Shown one piece after another: positions 8,844 through 16,438 of a stretch of 64,000 nucleotides of DNA. Source of the stretch: Chthoniobacteraceae bacterium (GTDB taxonomy: Bacteria; Verrucomicrobiota; Verrucomicrobiia; Chthoniobacterales; Chthoniobacteraceae); NCBI GenBank assembly GCA_947449735.1, contig CANFTB010000024.1:1-64000 (forward strand). Direction: 5' to 3'. Positions within the stretch are counted from its first letter, which is position 1; each line of letters starts with the position of its first letter. Both the position numbers and the translations under genes were made by a program. The notes below the pieces were generated by a model. The model saw nothing but the letters and a program-made list of their open reading frames with translations, did not search any database and had not been told where the DNA came from.

Positions 8844-9533
8844 TCAATTTTGATCTTCGCCGGGAGCTTTTTTGCTTCGCTTCTGGGCTGGATCCTTTGC
8901 TTCACTTTGCTTAGGAGTGCGGGAGCTCGGTGCGGATTGGGCGGCTGCAGGGGCAGTTGCCTGAGAGGGAGCCTGAGAGGGGGAAGCTGAGGGAGCGGGA
9001 GGAGACGGCGGGCGGGAGGTGGGGAGACCGGGCCTCTGTGCTGGCGATCCGGTCCAGCCCTGTCTGGAGGGCTGCTGTGGGGGCGCTGATGGACTCGGGG
9101 TACTCGAGGCAGGAGGCCTCTGTGGGGGCGTAGGGGAGGAATACCAGTGGGTGCCGCTTGAACGCCTTTGCCAGTCGGCGGACGGGTGGACGTAACTGGG
9201 GCTTGGGACGGGCCGGCTGTATCCCGGTTGGGGATGATTAGGGAAAAGAGGGTGCCGGTGGTTCAGCGTGCCGCCGTAGGGAAGCCTTTGAACGAAATAT
9301 CTGCGGCCGCCAGAATAGTACACGAATCCACCGTCGATGATGAAGTACTGCGTGCCGCCGTAGTAGTAGTAGGGTTCCTCGACTGGATAATTATCAGCGA
9401 TCAAAGTCTGGCGGACCACGGGGCTAGCGTACCCACCCGCATGGTCGTACCGCATCACGCAGCCGGAGAGGAGGGCGGAGCCTGCGGTGATGCAGGCGAG
9501 AGCGGCTGTGGAGAGCGGATTGCGGAGGATCAT
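8844..9533 (-). CDS. Proline-rich lipoprotein, unknown function
   Basis: 229 residues. Lipobox LLSGC places the lipidated Cys at about residue 25. The first half contains Tyr-rich segments (EEPYYYYGGTQYFI, VYYSGGRRYFVQRLPYG), resembling the short Tyr/Gly domains seen in envelope-anchored proteins. Residues 105-229 are a low-complexity Pro/Ser/Ala/Gln tail ending in a basic stretch (KRSKKAPGEDQN), likely a flexible or wall-interacting spacer. It stands alone, convergent with the gene before it and divergent from the outer-membrane-type gene after it. The 219 bp to its left (8625-8843) hold nothing I can support. Confidence 0.75.
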   Translation of the reverse strand: MILRNPLSTAALACITAGSALLSGCVMRYDHAGGYASPVVRQTLIADNYPVEEPYYYYGGTQYFIIDGGFVYYSGGRRYFVQRLPYGGTLNHRHPLFPNHPQPGYSRPVPSPSYVHPSADWQRRSSGTHWYSSPTPPQRPPASSTPSPSAPPQQPSRQGWTGSPAQRPGLPTSRPPSPPAPSASPSQAPSQATAPAAAQSAPSSRTPKQSEAKDPAQKRSKKAPGEDQN

Positions 9534-9693
9534 AAAGGGGGTTCGGCTTAGGCGCTGGAGTTGGTTTTACGCGGTTGGCACCGCGTCGTCGGACCATGTT
9601 GGACCTCCGAAGGCGGCATGAGCATACGAGGAAAATGTACTTGACTGTATTTTTAACCTTAACGAAATGTCGGGAATGCAATCAATCTATAAG

Positions 9694-10884
9694 ATGAAAC
9701 AGTCAACTGCTCGGGCCGCATTCGGGTCTGCGCTGGCTTTGGTTGGTCTGGTTCCCGCGGCTGTGGCGCTGCAGCTTCAACTGGATGCTCCGGGCACTAC
9801 TTCTCTGATTGTGTCGGACTCGTCCGCTTTGAGTCTCCGGCATTTTTCCAACACGGGTGCCTACTACCACATCAATGATAACTCAAATTTTCAGTCCACC
9901 ATTGCGGGGGGTACCTTCTCTGTTGCGTCCGCTCAACCGATTCTGGCTTCGAATCAAAACCATATTCATACGGGAGCTCTTTTGTATCAAACGCCCTCGA
10001 CCGTTGCGGCCGGAACGCTCCAACCGGGTACTTATTATGTTTATTATAACGCTGAGTCAGACTCCAAAGAGCGCGTTCAAGTTTTGAACCAGCTGGTGGG
10101 AGTTGGGCAGGTCAGCTCTGGAATCGACGGCAAGCAATCCCAAACCCGAGAAGAGAAGGCTGCCAACAAGTCTTCGGCTTCGATGGTGGGGGCTGGAATT
10201 AACGCAGATTACGGGCGTTTCACTTTGAACGGTGTTACCGGAAAAAACTACAGCCTTCCCCTTTCGACATCCTTCAAACTGAACGAGCGGATGGCTCTCA
10301 ATCTCGGGCTTCCCCTGATTTACACAAAGATCGGTGACGCTTCCGCATACGGGGCGGGACTGTCCGTTGGGATGCCTATTAATGTTTTCAGATCCAAGGC
10401 GGACACCGGTTTTTCGTGGCAATTGACGCCTTCCCTGGGGAGCACCGGAGCCTCCTGCCGGGAGCTGCAGACCGGTGGGGTAATGGTGAACAGCGGTATG
10501 ACCAGTCTGGCCACGTATGATTTCGGCAAGTTTGCCGTGTCAGTGGGCAACCACATGAGCTCGTTTGAATCGACCCATGCAAAGTTTGACGGGTACAGCT
10601 ATGAAACCGGAATGAGCCAGAGGGCCATCAAGAACGGGTTGAAGGTGGACGCCCCGATCGGCCAGCGCTGGGTGGCGGATGTGTACACGGTTCACAATAA
10701 GATCTCCGGATCGGACGTGCTGGACCACTACATGACCTATGGCGTGGACGTTGGGTACCGGATTGTGGGGAATGAAAAAAAGGCGTCCAGCCGCCTTGGG
10801 TACGTTTCTGTGGGAATTAAAACGGATCAGGGAAGCGGTTACAACGCGACGAACTTCCAGTTTGGTTCCGGGTGGAAGTTTTAA
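9694..10884 (+). CDS. Outer-membrane beta-barrel-like exported protein
   Basis: 396 residues from ATG 9694. In-frame ATGs at 9667 and 9676 are possible, but MKQSTARAAFGSALALVGLV starts a clean Sec signal cleaved after AVA. The mature chain is rich in alternating hydrophobic/polar strands, Gly, Ser, Tyr and Asn, with segments such as YGAGLSVGMPINVF and GYVSVGIKTDQGSG. It ends in Trp-Lys-Phe; a terminal aromatic is typical of BAM-assembled barrels. The C-terminal 200 residues look like an autotransporter-type or porin barrel, and residues 30-150 form a small N-terminal domain. No specific family recognised. It is monocistronic, closed by a strong terminator. Confidence 0.72.
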   Translation: MKQSTARAAFGSALALVGLVPAAVALQLQLDAPGTTSLIVSDSSALSLRHFSNTGAYYHINDNSNFQSTIAGGTFSVASAQPILASNQNHIHTGALLYQTPSTVAAGTLQPGTYYVYYNAESDSKERVQVLNQLVGVGQVSSGIDGKQSQTREEKAANKSSASMVGAGINADYGRFTLNGVTGKNYSLPLSTSFKLNERMALNLGLPLIYTKIGDASAYGAGLSVGMPINVFRSKADTGFSWQLTPSLGSTGASCRELQTGGVMVNSGMTSLATYDFGKFAVSVGNHMSSFESTHAKFDGYSYETGMSQRAIKNGLKVDAPIGQRWVADVYTVHNKISGSDVLDHYMTYGVDVGYRIVGNEKKASSRLGYVSVGIKTDQGSGYNATNFQFGSGWKF

Positions 10885-10916
10885 AAGATAGTTGAGTGCC
10901 GGCTGGGATGCGGCGG

Positions 10917-10955
10917 GGCCCGGGTCGAAAAATGTTCGATCCGGGCCTGTTTTTT
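10917..10955 (+). terminator. Rho-independent terminator after 9694-10884
   Basis: A 13-bp stem (GGCCCGGGTCGAA pairing with TTCGATCCGGGCC, one G-T wobble), a 5-nt loop AAATG and a T-rich tail TGTTTTTT, starting 33 bp after the stop codon. This is the clearest intrinsic terminator seen in the window. Confidence 0.93.
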
Positions 10956-11027
10956 GATTATGTAGAGAGGGAGGGTTGTTTGTTCAGCAATTCTGCGGCC
11001 CCAAAATATTTTTGAGATACCGGACCC

Positions 11028-13952
11028 ATGGATTCACTTAGCTATGGCAATTTTGAGGTTGAGCTGGACGACAAGCAGCAGCCTCTCGTCCTGGGGCGGG
11101 GAACCTTTGGGAGCACCTACCTGGCGCGACACCGGTTTCTGGACACGCTTGCCGCGCTCAAGGTCATCAACGAGCGGTTTGCCGCCAAGCCCGACGCGCG
11201 GAAAAGGTTTTTAAGCGAGGCGCGCTCCGTGGCCAGGCTGGACCACAGGTACATCGCTCGGGTTCAGGATTTCGGCGAGGCAGGCGGCGTGTTGTTTTAC
11301 GCGATGGAGTATTGCGCCGGAGGCACGCTGGAGGAGCGCGTGGCCCGCTCTGGGGCGACTCCCCTTCAGGAGTGGATTCTGATCGCGCGCCAAGTCGCGG
11401 ACGCGCTCGTGTGCTGTCATGAAGCTGGTTTCATTCACCGGGACTTGAAGCCGTCCAACCTGATGCTTTCCCAGCCAGCGGGTCCGCTTTTGGTGAAGCT
11501 TATCGATTTCGGACTGGTGTATTCGGACCGCAAAAGCGCGCCCGGGGAGGGCTCCGAGGCGGGACTGGGATCGCCCCTTTACGCGAGTCCGGAGCAACTG
11601 AGGGAGGACACCATCGATGCCAAAAGCGACTTGTTTTCGCTCGGAATGTCTCTTTGGCATCTGGCTGCAGGCGCCCCCCCCGACATTGGCGCCACCTCTG
11701 GGATTGTTGAAAGGCGTTTGAGTCCGGAGAGCTACGAGTCCGAGTTGCCGGCGGCCCTGCCCTCCGAGTTGAGGCGGGTTCTTGCGGCGCTTCTGGAAAA
11801 GAAGGCGGATAGGAGGCCGGCGTCCGCCGCAGTTTTCTTGGAAATGCTGGACGCCGCTGTTGCAAAACTTGGAATCGGTTCGAATCAAGCGGTCCCCGGT
11901 GAGGTACCGGTTTCAGGCGGAAATACGGGGCTTGTGCGGGTCTCGGGCGAGGTTGACTCCATGTACAATGTGGTGCGCTCGGAGGGAGAGCAGGGCACAG
12001 GCTTGAATTATGTCGCCGAGGTTGTGAGCGGCGGCGGCAGGCGCTGGCTGCACGTTCTGCATTCTAAGCTCTGGGAGTGCGGCGACTTTCAAGGGGAGTG
12101 TCTGGGCAACGTTGCGAAGCTCCAATCAATCGGGGTTGCTGATTTGCTGATACCCGAGGGCGTGACGGAGTTTCTGGATCACGCCGTGGTGGTTTCCGAA
12201 TCCCCGGAGGGAGTTTCGCTGCTGGGGGAGTTGAAGTCGGTGGGCAAGCTGGCCTTTGCCGACACTGCGGATCTTCTCCACAGGATTGCGCGGGCGTGCG
12301 ACGCCTGCGCGGAGGCCGGGGTGCCGTCCCCGGAATTGCATCCCTCCCATGTGTACTGTGGCAAAGGCGAGTTGGCGAAGGGGGGACACGTTCACCTCAA
12401 ATTGATGCCTCGTTTTGCGTCCGGTTCCACCGCCCAATCCGCTGGGCGAGAGGTGATTCAGGATGCCTCCGCTACGATGGCTCCCGAGGATCTGAGCGAT
12501 TCCGTGCAGTCCGAGTCCGCCGTCCCGACATTTGCCAGACTGGTTTACCGGATGACCGCCGGACGTGACTGTGTTGCAGCGGCCAGTCTCTCGGTGCAGG
12601 CGTATGTGGCCGTGCCGGAGATTTCGGAGGAGGGAAACCGTTTTCTGGCGCAGGTGATTGCAGGAAAGCTGTCACAGGCGTCATGCGGTGCGTTGCTTTC
12701 GACATTGCTGGCCTCGGAGGGTGTGGCGCTCGGACGTGCCGCGCCCTCAGCCAAGGCTTCGGCGCCTGCCACCTCCAACAAAAGCGACAGTGGCGACAAA
12801 AAGCCGGCTCCAGCGGATCGCAAAGCCGAGGCGGTCTGGAAGGCGTCCACGCCCAGGGCGGAGCCCCCGACGGCTTCGAAGAAGCCCAGTGCGCCAGCGC
12901 CGGCTCAAGAGATGCCCGCAAAGGCGTCCGGTTCCGTGGCGGGAGAGGGAGGCGGGTTGCAATCGCCGGTCGGGGCGCCCGCTGTCGCGGCGTCTGTGTC
13001 ACCGGAAGAGGGTAATACGAAGGGCGTCCCCTCAAAGAGTGGTGTGAAAACGGGGGTGATTGCGGCGGTGCTGGCGGTTGCCGCGGTGGCGGTGGGAGCG
13101 GTGTTCTTCAAGAGCGGTTCGGCCCAGATGCCGGGCAACGCTGAGGTTGAGTTTTCGGGAGATTTGCCGGAGCACTCCCGGTTCAAGGTAAACGGGGCCT
13201 CGGTCGTCCACCGCCGCTCGGGTGAGCTTTGGGTGGTGCCTGTGGCGGGAGCCAAGCTTCCGGTGGAAGTGGCTTTTGAGGCTCAGGGTTACGATTCGCT
13301 GGTCAAGGTTTATAAAAACGTCGGGGATTTGAAGCTGGCTAACAAGATCACGGCCCCCCGCTCCAAGGGGACTTTGGTTTTCAAACCCACGATGCATAGC
13401 GATTACGACCATTTCTCTGTCGAGATGGAGGATCTGCTTCCAGAGGACGCCGGGGTCGGGTTGAAGACGGCTGAGAGGGGCGGGGACAGTCTGCGTGAAT
13501 TGGCCGACACCCGCTTTTCACTTCCCACGGGGCGTTACACGGTGATTCTCGGCGGAGCCCCTTCGGTGGTGTCAGGGTTTGTGATTGCGAGGCAAATTGC
13601 CCTCAAAGGTGGAGAGGAGGTGGTATTAACGCTTCCTCAAACCTACGCGGGACATTTTCGGGCGGCAGCCGGTCAGGAGGAGGCGGAACTGAAGCTGGAG
13701 CGAGATCTCAGGAGTGGAGAACTGGTGTTTCAGGCCTCCGGGCTGAGGAAGGAAGGCAAGCTGCGGCGCTGCAAGTTGGATAACAAGGGGATAATGAATG
13801 CTGAGTTTATGGACAACTCGGGGGGCGTTCCCTCGGACCTGACCGCCCGGCTTGGACGGGATGGCGGGGTGCTTGAGTTGAGTATTGTTTCGAGGGGGGC
13901 GAACTCTACTCCGCAAGTCTTTCAACTTACGCGTATTGATGAAACTAAGTGA
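11028..13952 (+). CDS. Membrane-anchored Ser/Thr protein kinase with tandem pseudokinase domain
   Basis: 974 residues. The N-terminal Hanks-type kinase (about 18-275) is intact: Gly loop GRGTFGSTY (23-31), ATP lysine K45, catalytic HRDLKPSN (137-144), DFG at 160-162 and the SPEQL activation-segment end. Residues about 305-570 look like a second, degenerate kinase fold: SPELHPSHVYC in place of the catalytic loop, MAPEDL (from 484) and FARLVYRMTAGR matching the C-lobe, but no HRD or DFG. An Ala/Pro/Lys-rich linker follows, then one transmembrane helix (about 675-695, VIAAVLAVAAVAVGAVFF). An extracytoplasmic tail of about 280 residues, possibly two beta domains, completes it. It is followed by two lipoproteins and a protease gene. 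Probably envelope sensing to cytoplasmic phosphorylation, with the FHA protein at 16439-19336 as a plausible target. Confidence 0.9.
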   Translation: MDSLSYGNFEVELDDKQQPLVLGRGTFGSTYLARHRFLDTLAALKVINERFAAKPDARKRFLSEARSVARLDHRYIARVQDFGEAGGVLFYAMEYCAGGTLEERVARSGATPLQEWILIARQVADALVCCHEAGFIHRDLKPSNLMLSQPAGPLLVKLIDFGLVYSDRKSAPGEGSEAGLGSPLYASPEQLREDTIDAKSDLFSLGMSLWHLAAGAPPDIGATSGIVERRLSPESYESELPAALPSELRRVLAALLEKKADRRPASAAVFLEMLDAAVAKLGIGSNQAVPGEVPVSGGNTGLVRVSGEVDSMYNVVRSEGEQGTGLNYVAEVVSGGGRRWLHVLHSKLWECGDFQGECLGNVAKLQSIGVADLLIPEGVTEFLDHAVVVSESPEGVSLLGELKSVGKLAFADTADLLHRIARACDACAEAGVPSPELHPSHVYCGKGELAKGGHVHLKLMPRFASGSTAQSAGREVIQDASATMAPEDLSDSVQSESAVPTFARLVYRMTAGRDCVAAASLSVQAYVAVPEISEEGNRFLAQVIAGKLSQASCGALLSTLLASEGVALGRAAPSAKASAPATSNKSDSGDKKPAPADRKAEAVWKASTPRAEPPTASKKPSAPAPAQEMPAKASGSVAGEGGGLQSPVGAPAVAASVSPEEGNTKGVPSKSGVKTGVIAAVLAVAAVAVGAVFFKSGSAQMPGNAEVEFSGDLPEHSRFKVNGASVVHRRSGELWVVPVAGAKLPVEVAFEAQGYDSLVKVYKNVGDLKLANKITAPRSKGTLVFKPTMHSDYDHFSVEMEDLLPEDAGVGLKTAERGGDSLRELADTRFSLPTGRYTVILGGAPSVVSGFVIARQIALKGGEEVVLTLPQTYAGHFRAAAGQEEAELKLERDLRSGELVFQASGLRKEGKLRRCKLDNKGIMNAEFMDNSGGVPSDLTARLGRDGGVLELSIVSRGANSTPQVFQLTRIDETK

Positions 13953-13974
13953 TTGCGGTGATGTAATGATGCAG

Positions 13975-14002
13975 TTAACCTTTGCCGAAATACACCTATA
14001 AT
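13975..14002 (+). promoter_or_regulatory. Sigma-70-like promoter, possibly leaderless
   Basis: A perfect -10 hexamer TATAAT at 13997-14002, with a weak TTAACC at 13975-13980 as -35 (16-bp spacer). The ATG of the next gene is at 14010, only 7 bp after the -10, so transcription would begin at or within a base or two of the start codon, giving a leaderless mRNA. The hexamer is seen directly; its use is inferred. Confidence 0.5.
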
Positions 14003-14009
14003 TTTGACT

Positions 14010-14657
14010 ATGAAGCCAAAGCCCTTCCTTAACTCGTTTGTGTCTCTTTCGCTTCTGGTTGCGCTTCCTTCCTCATCGTTGTTGCTTTCTGGATGCGCGA
14101 ACACCTCGGACGGCAGAACGACACAGGCTCAGGGAGCGGGGATTGGAGCGCTTGGGGGTGCCGCGCTGGGGTATCTGGTGGGGGGGCAGAAGGGGGCCGC
14201 CGTTGGAGCGTTGGTGGGTGGCGCCGCTGGTTTTGCCTATGGATCGAATGTTGCAAAGCGCAAGGCGAAGTACGCCAAGACGGAACAATGGCTGGATCAG
14301 GAGATCGCGCTCGCACATCAGGCTAACGCCAGTGCCTATGCTTACAATCGGACGTTAAAAGGAAGGATCGCAGCTCTGGAACAGAAGATCCAGATGGCCC
14401 GGGCTGCGAAAAACCGGCAGATGCTTGCTTCCTTGAAAAGCGAGATTTCGCAGATCAGCCAGGAAACGCAGCGTTTTGATATGAGCCAGAAACAGTCCGC
14501 TATGGATGTGAAGGATGTTTTGAAAGATGCGGGCGCGCATTCGGCGACGAACTTTCACTCGTTCGAAAAGGAGGCCGCCGCGTTTGATGAGGCGGCGGCG
14601 GAGCGGGGGCGCCTCAGTGGCCGTTTGGCGAGTCTTCGGGATTCAATCGACCGTTAA
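14010..14657 (+). CDS. Glycine-zipper lipoprotein
   Basis: 215 residues. Sec/lipoprotein signal with lipobox LLLSGC at about residues 24-29. The following segment (AGIGALGGAALGYLVGGQ, then GAAVGALVGGAAGFAYG) has the GxxxG periodicity of glycine-zipper domains that associate with or cross the membrane. Residues 75-215 are helical and Gln/Ala/Lys-rich (IAALEQKIQMARAAKNRQML), probably coiled coil. Start chosen at ATG 14010; a TTG six bases upstream is less likely. It lies between the kinase and a second small lipoprotein, all on the same strand. Likely an envelope structural or stress protein; no precise family. Confidence 0.82.
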   Translation: MKPKPFLNSFVSLSLLVALPSSSLLLSGCANTSDGRTTQAQGAGIGALGGAALGYLVGGQKGAAVGALVGGAAGFAYGSNVAKRKAKYAKTEQWLDQEIALAHQANASAYAYNRTLKGRIAALEQKIQMARAAKNRQMLASLKSEISQISQETQRFDMSQKQSAMDVKDVLKDAGAHSATNFHSFEKEAAAFDEAAAERGRLSGRLASLRDSIDR

Positions 14658-14674
14658 AGCACCGAATGAACCGT

Positions 14675-14914
14675 ATGAAATCTTCAGCAAAAATTCTTTG
14701 CTTGTGTGCCGTTTCGCTTGGTCTCGTGGCGTGCGAGACAACGGGCGATCCAAATCGGGGCGGAATTTTTTGGAGTGAAAGCAAGGCGAATGATCGTTTG
14801 CAGGAAAGGCGCAGCAATCTCGGTGCGATTCAGGCCGACACGGAGCGGGTGAACCGCACGAACGCAGGCATGGAAAATGCGGCCGCCCGGAAGCGTCAAA
14901 TGCTTGGCCAGTAG
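14675..14914 (+). CDS. Small lipoprotein, unknown function
   Basis: 79 residues from ATG 14675 (an ATG at 14666 adds three). Signal with lipobox GLVAC. The mature part of about 60 residues is polar and helical with regularly spaced Arg/Asn/Ala (RSNLGAIQADTERVNRTNAG), suggesting a short coiled coil. It starts 17 bp after the glycine-zipper lipoprotein, and its stop precedes the S41 protease start by a few bases, so the three are probably one transcript. Its function is not recognised; its position suggests it works with the neighbouring lipoprotein. Confidence 0.75.
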   Translation: MKSSAKILCLCAVSLGLVACETTGDPNRGGIFWSESKANDRLQERRSNLGAIQADTERVNRTNAGMENAAARKRQMLGQ

Positions 14915-14918
14915 AATT

Positions 14919-16208
14919 TTGAAAAAGAGGCTGGCATTGGTTGCGCTTTGGAACGGGGTGGGACTCCGGAGCTGGAGTCCTGCCGGGGCGGCGCTCGCCG
15001 CCTGCCTATGTCTGGGGCCGGTCGCCGTTGCCCAGCAGGCAAAGCCGGCTCTTACACCAGACCAGCAGCTGCTCTTGAATTCGCAAAGGGAGATTGTCGA
15101 CCACTCGCTCTACAAGCTCCAGACAGTGGACGTGGTCTCAGGAGCGCTCGATGCTCTGAAGCGGGAGTTGGGTGGCGAGTTTTCCGGCTTTTTCCCGGGA
15201 GAAGTGCCCCAGAAGTCGGGGCAGGCGTTGGCAAAGTTTATGGAGGTTGCGAGGGCTGTAGCGTCGAGTGCCCAGGGGCAGGCGGCTGGGTTTTCTGTGG
15301 CGGGCCTTATCGAGCGCTCGCTGGGATCGTACTGCCGCTCGCTGGATCCTTATTCGGACTACATTGATTCAATCACAGCCAGGAAGCTCGAGGAGCTCAA
15401 CAACCCCCAGTACATCGGGGTGGGCGTCACCTTCCGGAGGGTCGGAGGCTCGTTTTTTTGCCGTCCTTTTGAAGGGGCGGCAGCCGACCGGTCCGGGATT
15501 CTGGAGGATGACGAGCTTCTTTCCATTGATGGGGAGGGGGTTGGGAAGATGACACTGCTTGAGGTTGCACTGAGGATGAGCGGCCCGGCGGAGTCCAGGG
15601 TGGTGATGAGAGTCCGGCACAGGAGCGGTTTGACCGAGGACCTTCAGGTTTTGCGGGAGAGGGTGAAATCCCACTCTGTGGAGGTTAGTGAAACTCGGGG
15701 CGGCGTGAACATTACAGTGAGGCGCATCGACGAAAGCGGCTACGAGGAGCTCAAAAATGCGGTCAAGGCCCTTCGTTCCAACCAGGGAGTCACGCTGGAT
15801 TTTCGGGGCTGTGGAGGAGGGGATCTAGGGGTGTCCGTGGCGATCGCCGAGATTTTTCTTCCGGCTGACACGCTTGTCGTGCGGCTTGAGACGAGCGCCG
15901 GCAGGGAGTCGCTCTATTCAAGAAACAAGTCTCCGTACACAGCCAAGGGCATTTTGATTTTGCAGGACAAATTTACCGCCAGCGGGGCGGAGTTGATCAT
16001 TGCCGCCTTGCAAGGGCATCCCGGCCTGAGGGTCGAAAGCCGGGGCGAAAAGAGCTTTGGCAAAGGACTACTTCAACGTCAGATTCAGGTGGTCAGAGGA
16101 GGTATTTTGGAGATTACGGAGGCAAAGATGTACGGTCCCCGAGGGGAGTTCTGGGACGGCAACGGCTTGGAGCCTTCCTCCAAGAAAGCTGTGGACGCTC
16201 CGTTTTAA
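14919..16208 (+). CDS. S41 family carboxyl-terminal processing protease (CtpA/Tsp-like)
   Basis: 429 residues from a TTG at 14919, which gives a clean signal peptide (KKRLALVALWNG to VAVAQQA) and starts 4 bp after the upstream lipoprotein stop. An ATG at 14877 would overlap that gene by 38 bp and put polar residues before the signal. The PDZ domain (about 150-235; IGVGVTFRRVGG, ILEDDELLSIDGEGVG) presents substrate C-termini. The catalytic core carries FTASGAE (Ser355) and SFGKG (Lys382), the Ser-Lys dyad of the family, where the usual SASAS is TASGA. It probably trims periplasmic or lipoprotein substrates, perhaps the two lipoproteins co-transcribed with it. The stop codon lies inside the edge of a palindromic repeat. 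Confidence 0.9.
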   Translation: MKKRLALVALWNGVGLRSWSPAGAALAACLCLGPVAVAQQAKPALTPDQQLLLNSQREIVDHSLYKLQTVDVVSGALDALKRELGGEFSGFFPGEVPQKSGQALAKFMEVARAVASSAQGQAAGFSVAGLIERSLGSYCRSLDPYSDYIDSITARKLEELNNPQYIGVGVTFRRVGGSFFCRPFEGAAADRSGILEDDELLSIDGEGVGKMTLLEVALRMSGPAESRVVMRVRHRSGLTEDLQVLRERVKSHSVEVSETRGGVNITVRRIDESGYEELKNAVKALRSNQGVTLDFRGCGGGDLGVSVAIAEIFLPADTLVVRLETSAGRESLYSRNKSPYTAKGILILQDKFTASGAELIIAALQGHPGLRVESRGEKSFGKGLLQRQIQVVRGGILEITEAKMYGPRGEFWDGNGLEPSSKKAVDAPF

Positions 16209-16350
16209 CCCGAACGCAGAAGTGCTAGAGAAAAGGGGTCTCACGCGGGGCCGCTGAGGGCGCGGAGAAAAAGCATTAAAACTTTGGCAGAACTGCTTGT
16301 TTGAATTCGTGCCTCCGCTCTTTTGCGTGAACTTCCGTTTTCTGGTTTAA
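16204..16350. repeat. Palindromic repeat element, copy 1
   Basis: An element of about 147 bp with imperfect inverted arms. The left arm begins TTAACCCGAACGCAGAAG and contains CACGCGGGGCCGC and GAGGGCGCGGAGAAAAA. The right arm, read on the minus strand, begins TTAAACCAGAAAACGGAAG and contains TTCACGC. Copy 2 at 32267-32417 has the same arms in opposite orientation. It fills the convergent gap between the S41 protease and the ABC transporter gene and could act as a two-way terminator. A further short palindrome, TTGCTC-GT-GAGCAA, follows at 16353-16366. Confidence 0.8.
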
Positions 16351-16438
16351 GATTGCTCGTGAGCAAGATTCTACTGCGCTGGGCGTCTCGATTGGGGGCG
16401 GGTCGCCGCCGCGCAAGAAAGGGAGGCGGTTGTCTCGG

